From W1P20-047 sp051878795 (GTDB taxonomy: Bacteria; Actinomycetota; Coriobacteriia; Coriobacteriales; Eggerthellaceae): 29,123 bases of DNA. The DNA is taken from the NCBI GenBank assembly GCA_051878795.1, contig JBJEKU010000005.1, forward strand, positions 1-29,123. The letters are read 5' to 3'. The notes under the pieces were generated by a model. It was not told where the DNA came from and made no database searches. It worked only from the letters and a program-made list of their open reading frames with translations. Position 1 is the stretch's first letter; each line of letters opens with the position of its first letter. Position numbers and translations under genes: made by a program. This document shows, in pieces, positions 22,942 to 29,123 of the stretch.

Positions 22942-23424
22942 CTACTTGATGGTGAGCACGGGGATGTCGGTGGCGCGGAGGATGCCGTAGCTCACGCTGC
23001 CCAGTGCCCCGCGGAATGCGCCCAGGCCGCGCCTGCCCATAACGATCAGGTCGACCCCGTTCTTTTCGGCATAGTCGGTGATGCCCTCGATTGCGGACAG
23101 GTTGGGAATCGCATCGATTTGGGCGCGGTCACCGAATTCGGCGATAAGCCCGCCCAGCTTCTCGGAGAGGTTCTCGCGCTCGGATTCGACGCGCTGGGAA
23201 ATGACCTTCACGTAGTCGTTCATGTCCATGAGCGCGACGGGTGGAACAAGGTCGTTCCAGGAATCCCGCGTGATGTCGGCGAGGTTGACCGCAGGCGCCG
23301 GAACGATGGTGATGATGCGCATCTGTGCGTCGATGTTGTCCCTCAGCATCTCGCATGCGGCATTCACTGCCTTCATCGCATGATCGGAGCCGTCGAAGGG
23401 GACGAGGATCTTCTTGTACAGCAT
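22942..23424 (-). CDS. Universal stress protein (UspA family)
   Basis: A 160-residue cytoplasmic protein. It begins with KKILVPFDGSDHAMKAV, the first strand and nucleotide-binding Asp. It ends with VDLIVMGRRGLGAFRGALGSVSYGILRATDIPVLTIK, which contains the ATP-binding pattern G-x2-G-x9-G-S (from Gly130), so this member should bind ATP. The start was set at ATG 23424 behind AAGGAG. The open frame continues upstream to 23805 but without family similarity. It is single-gene, divergent from the YerC-type regulator and convergent with the TIR cluster. The exact stress role is not predictable. Confidence 0.93.
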   Translation of the reverse strand: MLYKKILVPFDGSDHAMKAVNAACEMLRDNIDAQMRIITIVPAPAVNLADITRDSWNDLVPPVALMDMNDYVKVISQRVESERENLSEKLGGLIAEFGDRAQIDAIPNLSAIEGITDYAEKNGVDLIVMGRRGLGAFRGALGSVSYGILRATDIPVLTIK

Positions 23425-23641
23425 ACGCTCTCCTTTCGGTAGGGTTGCATTGGGAAGATGGTACCCCGTCCGGGCACTTCTTACCAGCGTGGGCCCGCTT
23501 CGCGTCTCTGCCGTTTTCGGCGGGGCAAAATCGGGCGGATAAGCGGTAGAATTACCCGGACCGAAAGAAGAAGGCGCGTGCAATCCGGATGCCGCCTTCG
23601 GCAATATGCCGGTTTCGACGTACAGGGAAGAGGGGCTGCTG

Positions 23642-23935
23642 ATGAGCGACTTGAGGACGCAGGAAGTAGAGGACATGCTCTCCGTCTTCTGCAGCGTGGA
23701 CGACAACGACACCATGTTCGCGTTGATGGAGGACCTGCTCACCATCAGGGAGATCAAGGAGACCTCGCAGCGCCTTGCGGTTGCCAGGATGCTCGACGAG
23801 GGCAAGCCCTATGTCACCATCGGCGAGATGACGGGCGCATCCGCCACCACTATCGCGCGCGTGTCCAAGGCGCTCAATTACGGGTCGGGCGGCTATCGTG
23901 CTGCCCTCGACGTCCTGAACGGATTGGGGGAATAA
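23642..23935 (+). CDS. YerC/YecD-family TrpR-like regulator
   Basis: A 97-residue protein of the TrpR/YerC superfamily. An N-terminal helical part with the family-typical LLTIREIKETSQRLAVARML (32-51) is followed by a helix-turn-helix TIGEMTGASATTIARVSKALNYGSGGY (59-85). The ligand is unknown for the YerC branch, and the tryptophan contacts of TrpR are not expected. The start is ATG 23642 behind GAGGGG; an in-frame longer start at 23606 is less likely. It is divergent from the stress protein gene. No trp or other obvious target gene is adjacent. Confidence 0.9.
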   Translation: MSDLRTQEVEDMLSVFCSVDDNDTMFALMEDLLTIREIKETSQRLAVARMLDEGKPYVTIGEMTGASATTIARVSKALNYGSGGYRAALDVLNGLGE

Positions 23936-23963
23936 GCGGACGACCCGTTCCGAAGCGTCCGCT
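23935..23963 (+). terminator. Hairpin after the YerC-type gene
   Basis: AGCGGACG (23935-23942) pairs perfectly with CGTCCGCT (23956-23963), immediately after the stop codon. GCTGTTTCG follows, so the T-tract is weak. Confidence 0.55.
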
Positions 23964-24037
23964 GCTGTTTCGCTCCACGGGAGGCAATGTGCCGAAATGT
24001 CCGATGGCCTGGGATATCCGGTTGAAACGGTTGGTTG

Positions 24038-24709
24038 CTAGGGCCGCCCGTCGAAGCGGACCGGCTCGCCGCGCAGGGTCATCAGGATCAGCTGTCCTCG
24101 CGTGCCGATGGGCAGGGTGTTCTGTTCCAGGAATTCGTCTATCTCGTCCACGGGAACGGTGAACACGTCGATGAACTCGCTTGCTTCCGTGTTCTGCCCC
24201 AGGCTGGGTTCGTTTTCCACCTGCATGTACAGCACATGCACGCTTTCCCCGCTCATGCCCACGGAACTGAAGCCCGCCTGGCTCAAAACGCGTGCGCGGA
24301 TGCTTCCGTCCTCATTGCGGATGGCGGCAAAGCCGGTTTCCTCCCAAAGCTCGCGTGCCGCGCACTCCAGCAGGTCTTCCCCTGCTTCCATAAGCCCTGC
24401 GGGAAGTCCGATGCAATAGCTGTTCAACGGGTAACGGAATTCCCTGATCATGACCACACGGCCGTCTTCGGTGATGGGTGCGATGCAGACGGCGTCCGCC
24501 TGGGTAGCGCGCTTCTGCCCTTTCGCGTTCGCTTCCAATTCCGCCCGATAATCTTCCAGGTTCTTACGGGATACGCTTTCGTAGCGGTAGCTGCGTCCGT
24601 CGGGCATCTCGAAGGTGAGGATGTACTTCTTGATCCATCCTGCGCTTACCTGCTCGATGTCTTTCAGGGTCGGGGTTCTGCGTTCTTCGAAATCCTGCTT
24701 CCAGTCCAT
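24038..24709 (-). CDS. Nudix hydrolase, ADP-ribose pyrophosphatase-like
   Basis: A 223-residue enzyme. The Nudix box G-x5-E-x7-R-E-x-x-E-E-x-G is complete at 105-126 (GLMEAGEDLLECAARELWEETG). The upstream VVMIREFRYPLNSYCIGLPAG is typical of the ADP-ribose pyrophosphatase/NudF-type branch, so nucleoside diphosphate sugars or ADP-ribose are likely substrates. The start is ATG 24709 behind AAGGAAGG; the frame runs up to 24871 but without family sequence. It is monocistronic and convergent with the YerC-type gene. An ADP-ribose hydrolase about 1.3 kb from NAD-cleaving TIR candidates is suggestive, but the genes are on opposite strands and probably independent. Confidence 0.9.
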   Translation of the reverse strand: MDWKQDFEERRTPTLKDIEQVSAGWIKKYILTFEMPDGRSYRYESVSRKNLEDYRAELEANAKGQKRATQADAVCIAPITEDGRVVMIREFRYPLNSYCIGLPAGLMEAGEDLLECAARELWEETGFAAIRNEDGSIRARVLSQAGFSSVGMSGESVHVLYMQVENEPSLGQNTEASEFIDVFTVPVDEIDEFLEQNTLPIGTRGQLILMTLRGEPVRFDGRP

Positions 24710-24888
24710 ATCGGCCTTCCTTTCGCCGAAGCGTTTCCGGCGGTGCTTGCTTGAGTCGGTTGCGGGTTGCACCGTTCCATTATCGCCTCTCATGGGCTTT
24801 CCGGCTTGGGTTCCCGCGTTTCGGCGAACTCCGGGTGGATCCTCCGTCTTTTTTTGCGATGTGCGGGGCATTGTGCGCCCAAACGAAA

Positions 24889-24913
24889 AGCACCCGCCGT
24901 GCGGGCGGGTGCT
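24889..24913 (-). terminator. Rubrerythrin gene terminator
   Basis: AGCACCCGCC (24889-24898) pairs perfectly with GGCGGGTGCT (24904-24913). On the minus strand TTTTCGTTT follows directly, a classical intrinsic terminator 26 nt past the stop. Confidence 0.9.
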
Positions 24914-24938
24914 GTGAAATCATGCTGCATTCGCTGGA

Positions 24939-25520
24939 TTAGAACTCCAGGAACTTCTCTGCGGGAACGCCGCAGACGGGGCAGCGGCCGTCGGAGCGGC
25001 CCTTCTCGATGTAGCCGCAGACGGGGCATACGTAGTACTTCTCGTCGGACTCGCTGTCGATGAGGTTGTATGCGTCCATGTAGCGCTGTGCATGATAGGC
25101 CTCTGCCAGCTTTGCGCGGGTGAAGACGCCTACTGCTGCGGTGTTGCCTTCCTGCTCGGCGATCTTGATGAAGGTGGGATACATGTCGCTGGTCTCGTAG
25201 ATCTCGCCCAGAGCTGCATCGATCAGGTTGCAGTCGGTGGTTACGGGAGCTGCGGGCTCAGCGGTGGGGCGCACGTAATCGGGCTCTTCGGCCTCGACCA
25301 GCTTGGCTTCCATTTCGATATGGATCTTCTCAGCTGCTGCGGTTGCGCGGAACAGGCGGGCGATCTGGGGGAAGCCCTGCTCGTCAGCTGCTGCTGCATA
25401 GGCGGTGTACTTAGCGGTAGCGCCGGTTTCGCCGCAAACTGCTGCCTTCAGGTTGTCCAGGGTGGTGCCAGCCTGGGTGGTGCTGTTGGGAACGATGTTG
25501 AAATTGCTGCGCTCAGCCAT
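24939..25520 (-). CDS. Rubrerythrin
   Basis: A 193-residue cytoplasmic non-heme di-iron peroxidase that protects anaerobes by reducing hydrogen peroxide. The ferritin-like part carries the di-iron ligands Glu31, Glu64-x-x-His67, Glu106, Glu109 and Glu140-x-x-His143. The C-terminal rubredoxin-like domain carries CPVCG (165-169) and CPVCG (180-184) for the FeCys4 site, here only 11 residues apart as in typical rubrerythrins. The ATG at 25520 has AAGGAAA in front. It is monocistronic with its own strong terminator. A minus-strand TAGAAT in the upstream gap is a possible -10 box. Confidence 0.96.
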   Translation of the reverse strand: MAERSNFNIVPNSTTQAGTTLDNLKAAVCGETGATAKYTAYAAAADEQGFPQIARLFRATAAAEKIHIEMEAKLVEAEEPDYVRPTAEPAAPVTTDCNLIDAALGEIYETSDMYPTFIKIAEQEGNTAAVGVFTRAKLAEAYHAQRYMDAYNLIDSESDEKYYVCPVCGYIEKGRSDGRCPVCGVPAEKFLEF

Positions 25521-25925
25521 GTTTCCTTCTTTCTGTTGTTCGGTAGCGCTGCTGCCTTGAAAAGGCTTGCAGGCGCCATTGACACAAGCTGCATTCTAGC
25601 AAAAAACGGCGTTTGGGAAATTGGGACCCGTAAAATGACGTTTTCCTGAAACCTGGTATTCAGCTTTCGCTTGTGCGGTGTTTTCCTTGTCGGAACCGAA
25701 AGATATCGTCGTCTCAAAAGAGCCCGTCGAGGGTATATGGATGTGCTGATTCCAGGACAAACCGCATGGCGATGTCTGTTGCCTGCGCCTTCGGGGCTGT
25801 CCTCTCCCGATGGCGTGATCCCCGGATCCGCATCCTGCGGTCCGTCCGTGCTCCGTGGCGTCCGCTGCCGACTTGGCGGATAATGCACCCGACACATGAT
25901 TCCCGTTTCTCGTGAAAGGAATGCC
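25521..25925. other. 405-base divergent intergenic region
   Basis: No gene is supported. It must hold the promoters of rubrerythrin (minus) and of the aminopeptidase (plus). A minus-strand TAGAAT about 75 bp before the rubrerythrin start and a plus-strand GATAAT (25879-25884) are weak -10 candidates without clear -35 boxes. The part around 25600-25740 is AT-richer than its surroundings. No strong repeat was seen. Confidence 0.5.
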
Positions 25926-27353
25926 ATGGATAGACCCAATGCCTGGAAAGGCTATACCGAACAGGACCTGGAAGAGCTCGAGCGCTTTGCGGACGGCTAT
26001 ATCGACTTCATCTCCCAATGCAAGACCGAGCGCGCATGCTGCGACCGTGCGGTGGAAATGGCCCGGGAGGCAGGCTATATCAGCTTGGAGCAGGCGCGTG
26101 AGCAGGGGCGCACGCTGGTTGCCGGCGATCGCATCTACGCGGTGAACCGCGGCAAGAACGTCATCCTGGTCCAGCTTGGAAACGAGCCCCTCGAGCAGGG
26201 CTTCAACATCCTGGGAGCGCACATCGACTCGCCCCGCTTGGACCTGAAACAGAATCCCGTATACGAAAGCAACGACTTCGTGCTCCTGGATACCCATTAC
26301 TACGGCGGCATCAAGAAGTACCAGTGGGTGACCGTGCCCCTGGCCATCTGCGGCGTGGTCGCGCTGAAAGACGGCCGCGTGCTGCAGGTGAATGTGGGCG
26401 ACGGCGAAGGCGACCCGGTCTTCTGCGTGACCGACCTTTTGATCCATCTTGCCGGCGACCAGATGCAGAAGAAGGCGTCGGCGGTGGTGGAAGGCGAGCA
26501 GCTCGATGTTTTGGCGGGTAGCAGGCCGCTTGTCGTATCCGACGAAGATGCCGAAGCCGCTGAAGAGGGAAGCCCCGAAAAGCTTGCCGCGAAAGAACCG
26601 GTCAAGGCCAACATGCTCAAGCTGCTGCAGGAAAAGTACGGCTTCGAGGAAGAGGACTTCCTTTCCGCCGAACTGGAAGTGGTTCCTGCGGGCCGTGCCC
26701 GCAGCTGCGGTTTCGACGGCAGCATGGTCTTGGGCTACGGCCAGGACGACCGTGTGTGCGCATACCCCAGCCTTGTCGCCCAGTTGGAGGCGAACGACCT
26801 GGACCGCAGCGCCGTCTGCGTGCTGGTGGACAAGGAGGAAATCGGCAGCGTGGGCGCCACCGGCATGGATAGCCTGTTCTTCGAGAACACCATCGCCGAG
26901 GTGATGGAGCTTGCAGGTGTCGGCGGCATGCTGCCCTTGCGCCGCGCGCTTGCGGCATCGCGCATGCTTTCCAGCGACGTGAGCGCTGGTTTGGATCCCA
27001 GCTGGGCTTCGGCCTTCGAGCCGAAGAATTCCGCCTTCCTGGGTCGCGGTTTGGTGTTCAACAAGTACACCGGATCGCGCGGTAAGAGTGGCAGCAACGA
27101 CGCGAGCGCCGAATTCGTCGCGCGCGTGCGCAAGGTGATGGAACAGGGCGAGGTCGCCTTCCAGACCGCCGAGCTGGGCAAGGTGGACGTGGGCGGCGGC
27201 GGGACCATCGCCTACATCCCCGCGAAGTACGGCATGGACGTCATCGATGCCGGCGTTGCGGTGCTTTCAATGCATGCCCCCTGGGAGGTAACCAGCAAGG
27301 CCGATATCTACGAGGCGCTCAAGGGATACCGCGCCTTCCTGAAGTTCGCCTAA
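25926..27353 (+). CDS. M18-family aminopeptidase
   Basis: A 475-residue cytoplasmic zinc aminopeptidase of family M18, which removes N-terminal, often acidic, residues from peptides. Metal-site segments are GAHIDSPRLDLKQNP at 97-111 (His99 and the following Asp), VDKEEIGSVGATG with the catalytic/bridging Glu pair, and the late MHAPWEV with the last His ligand. The long insert VVEGEQLDVLAGSRP with an acidic stretch (EDAEAAEEGSPE) is the usual variable region. The start is ATG 25926 behind AAAGGA. An ATG at 25921 is out of frame. It is probably single-gene, with the IMP dehydrogenase gene 153 bp downstream under its own promoter. Confidence 0.94.
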   Translation: MDRPNAWKGYTEQDLEELERFADGYIDFISQCKTERACCDRAVEMAREAGYISLEQAREQGRTLVAGDRIYAVNRGKNVILVQLGNEPLEQGFNILGAHIDSPRLDLKQNPVYESNDFVLLDTHYYGGIKKYQWVTVPLAICGVVALKDGRVLQVNVGDGEGDPVFCVTDLLIHLAGDQMQKKASAVVEGEQLDVLAGSRPLVVSDEDAEAAEEGSPEKLAAKEPVKANMLKLLQEKYGFEEEDFLSAELEVVPAGRARSCGFDGSMVLGYGQDDRVCAYPSLVAQLEANDLDRSAVCVLVDKEEIGSVGATGMDSLFFENTIAEVMELAGVGGMLPLRRALAASRMLSSDVSAGLDPSWASAFEPKNSAFLGRGLVFNKYTGSRGKSGSNDASAEFVARVRKVMEQGEVAFQTAELGKVDVGGGGTIAYIPAKYGMDVIDAGVAVLSMHAPWEVTSKADIYEALKGYRAFLKFA

Positions 27354-27434
27354 GCGCTTTCGAGCCGATGCGGGGGACGGCGATTTTTCCTGTATCAAGA
27401 TGGGAAAATGCCCGGCTTGGGTCCCTCGCGTGAC

Positions 27435-27440
27435 TATAAT
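27435..27440 (+). promoter_or_regulatory. -10 box, probable guaB promoter
   Basis: A perfect TATAAT preceded by TGAC, 66 nt before the start codon at 27507. A good -35 hexamer at 16-18 nt spacing is not visible. Confidence 0.5.
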
Positions 27441-27506
27441 GATTCGATATACGCAAATCGGGCGCGAACATTGTTCGATGAATCAATTCAGATAGGAGTA
27501 AGACGC

Positions 27507-29018
27507 ATGGCCTACTATTACGAAGAGCCTTCCCGTACATTCAACGAGTATCTGCTGGTCCCGGGCCATACGCCTTCTACCTGCATTCCCTCCAAGGTCA
27601 GCCTGAAGACCCCGCTGGTCAAGTACCGCCCTGCTGAAGAGGAATGCCCCCTGTCCCTGAACGTCCCCATGGTCTCCGCGATCATGGCGGCGGTTTCCGA
27701 CGACCGCATGGCGGTTGCCCTGGCAACCGAAGGCGGCATCTCCTTCATCTACGGCAACCAGACCATCGAAGACCAGGCTGCAATGGTGGCACGTGCCAAG
27801 GAGCACAAGGCCGGCTTCGTGAAGTCCGACGCCAACCTGCGCCCCGACATGACCCTGAACGAGGTCCTGGAACTGAAGGAAAGGTACGGCCATTCCACCA
27901 TGCCCGTCACCGATGACGGCACCGCGCACGGCAAGCTGCTGGGCATCGTCACCAGCCGAGACTACCGCGTTTCCCGTATGGACGGCACCGAGCTGGTTTC
28001 TTCCTTCATGACTCCCCGTGAGAAGCTGATCGTGGGCACCACCGAAACCACCCTGAAGGAAGCCAATAACATCATCTGGGACGAGAAGCTCAACTCCCTG
28101 CCCATCGTCGATGCCGAAGATCGCCTGGCTTACCTGGTCTTCCGCAAGGACTACGACTCCCATAAGTCCAATCCCAACGAGATGCTCGACGCGCAGAAGC
28201 GCTACGTGGTCGGTGCGGGTATCAATTCCCGTGACTACGCAGAGCGCGTTCCCGCGTTGGTGGAGGCAGGCGCCGACGTGCTGTGCATCGACAGCTCCGA
28301 GGGTTATTCCGACTGGCAGAAGTTCACCATCGAATGGGTGCGCGAGCACTACGGGGACAGCGTGAAGATCGGCGCCGGCAATGTCGTCGACGGCGAGGGC
28401 TTCCGCTTCCTGGCGGATGCAGGCGCCGACTTCGTGAAGATCGGCATCGGCGGCGGATCCATCTGCATCACCCGCGAGACCAAGGGCATCGGCCGCGGCC
28501 AGGCAACCGCCACCATCGAGGTAGCCAAGGCGCGCGATGAATACTTCAAGGAAACCGGCGTCTACGTGCCCATCTGCTCCGACGGCGGCATCGTGTACGA
28601 CCACCACATCTCCCTGGCCCTGGCTATGGGCGCCGACTTCGTCATGCTGGGCCGTTACTTCGCCCGTTTCGACGAAAGCCCGTCCGCCAAGGTCATGGTC
28701 AACGGCCAGTACATGAAGGAATACTGGGGCGAGGGTTCTGCCCGTGCCCGCAACTGGGGCCGTTACGACCTGGGTGGCAAGAAGTCCCTGTCCTTCGAAG
28801 AGGGCGTCGACTCCTACGTTCCCTATGCCGGCAGCCTGAAGGACAACATGGCCATCACCCTCATGAAGGTCAAGTCCACCATGTGCAATTGCGGTGCGCT
28901 CACCATCCCCGAATTCCAGGAAAAGGCCAAGCTCACCCTGGTTTCCGCAACCAGCATCGTCGAGGGCGGTGCGCACGATGTCCTGCAGAAGGACAAGTCC
29001 AACTACGGCGTGAACTAG
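27507..29018 (+). CDS. guaB: IMP dehydrogenase, divergent subfamily
   Basis: A 503-residue enzyme that oxidises IMP to XMP with NAD, the committed step to GMP. The barrel starts with PLSLNVPMVSAIMAAVSD (48-65). A CBS-domain pair lies at about 105-225. The catalytic loop GIGGGSICITRETKGIGRGQ has nucleophile Cys320. DGGIVYDHHISLALAMGAD, the mobile flap around the GRYDLGGK region and EEGVDSYVPYAG follow. Canonical bacterial GuaB reads G-x-G-P-G-S-I-C-T-T-R and G-V-G-x-P-Q, so this protein differs at several active-site loop positions and in the extended C-terminal MCNCGALTIPEFQ. The start is ATG 27507 behind TAGGAG. The terminator at 29089 suggests a single-gene unit. I recall similar forms in gut Firmicutes and Bacteroidetes, unchecked. 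Confidence 0.93.
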   Translation: MAYYYEEPSRTFNEYLLVPGHTPSTCIPSKVSLKTPLVKYRPAEEECPLSLNVPMVSAIMAAVSDDRMAVALATEGGISFIYGNQTIEDQAAMVARAKEHKAGFVKSDANLRPDMTLNEVLELKERYGHSTMPVTDDGTAHGKLLGIVTSRDYRVSRMDGTELVSSFMTPREKLIVGTTETTLKEANNIIWDEKLNSLPIVDAEDRLAYLVFRKDYDSHKSNPNEMLDAQKRYVVGAGINSRDYAERVPALVEAGADVLCIDSSEGYSDWQKFTIEWVREHYGDSVKIGAGNVVDGEGFRFLADAGADFVKIGIGGGSICITRETKGIGRGQATATIEVAKARDEYFKETGVYVPICSDGGIVYDHHISLALAMGADFVMLGRYFARFDESPSAKVMVNGQYMKEYWGEGSARARNWGRYDLGGKKSLSFEEGVDSYVPYAGSLKDNMAITLMKVKSTMCNCGALTIPEFQEKAKLTLVSATSIVEGGAHDVLQKDKSNYGVN

Positions 29019-29088
29019 CGAGGGGCACGGCGCTTCGGCGGCATCCCGTATCGCCTCCATCGTCGGAGGGGTCTTCCAGAAGAAAGCC

Positions 29089-29119
29089 AAGGGACCTGCA
29101 CATCGAGTGCGGGTCCCTT
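29089..29119 (+). terminator. guaB terminator
   Basis: AAGGGACC (29089-29096) pairs perfectly with GGTCCCTT (29112-29119), with an inner GCAC/GTGC stem and a T-containing tail (TGTT) at the window end. Confidence 0.85.
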
Positions 29120-29123
29120 TGTT

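Noticed and set aside
24038..24709. Nudix hydrolase as part of the TIR system
   Set aside because: It is separated by two unrelated genes and lies on the opposite strand with its own control. Proximity alone is not evidence.
25596..26447. A 283-codon minus-strand frame overlapping the rubrerythrin upstream region
   Set aside because: It is antisense to the aminopeptidase N-terminus and has no family features.
27483..29090. A 535-codon minus-strand frame opposite guaB
   Set aside because: It is a shadow of a highly conserved IMP dehydrogenase gene and has no family features.

Overview
The window most likely comes from a gut-type anaerobic actinobacterium of the Coriobacteriia, probably Eggerthellaceae. 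This is an inference from roughly 60% GC, a selenocysteine formate dehydrogenase, a rubrerythrin, unusual PurF and IMP dehydrogenase subfamilies, and a parS site of the actinobacterial type. It was not checked against a database. The window holds 21 protein genes, one cut by the left edge. No rRNA, tRNA, CRISPR array or insertion sequence was seen.

Left edge (1-1823): an AT-richer accessory block. A CbxX/SpoVK-type AAA+ ATPase (partial) and a small acidic TerB-like protein form a minus-strand operon. An XRE regulator is divergent to it, and a perfect 10+10 bp inverted repeat lies between. Next (2042-4788, all minus) come a PurF-like amidophosphoribosyltransferase without its N-terminal glutaminase cysteine, an ArsC/Spx-family thiol protein and a beta-carbonic anhydrase.

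Formate locus (5502-11151, plus): a NuoF-tail/GltD-like flavoprotein overlaps fdhA by 8 nt. fdhA is one gene read through an in-frame UGA at 8413 (Sec361), with a bacterial SECIS hairpin just downstream. A structured intercistronic region and a FocA-type formate channel follow. The carbonic anhydrase is divergent across a 713-base gene-free region rich in inverted repeats. A canonical parS palindrome sits at 11253-11278.

Middle (11327-18409): patatin-like lipase and YeiH-type transporter (minus operon); a small one-helix membrane protein; 5-formyltetrahydrofolate cyclo-ligase; a 941-residue membrane-anchored protein with a long acidic linker and a helical repeat-like C-terminus; and phosphoglycerate mutase gpmA.

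TIR cluster (18544-22760, plus): the most interesting locus. Two proteins have the order TIR domain - acidic linker - one membrane helix - beta-rich ectodomain. They flank a third protein that keeps the membrane helix and ectodomain but has no TIR domain. The topology is that of a bacterial transmembrane TIR receptor family that grew by local duplication. An 11-G tract lies 113 bp upstream of the first gene.

Right part (22942-29119): universal stress protein, YerC-type TrpR-like regulator, Nudix hydrolase, rubrerythrin, M18 aminopeptidase and a divergent IMP dehydrogenase with its terminator. These look like ordinary chromosomal genes. PurF-like and GuaB both belong to purine metabolism but are not linked in an operon.
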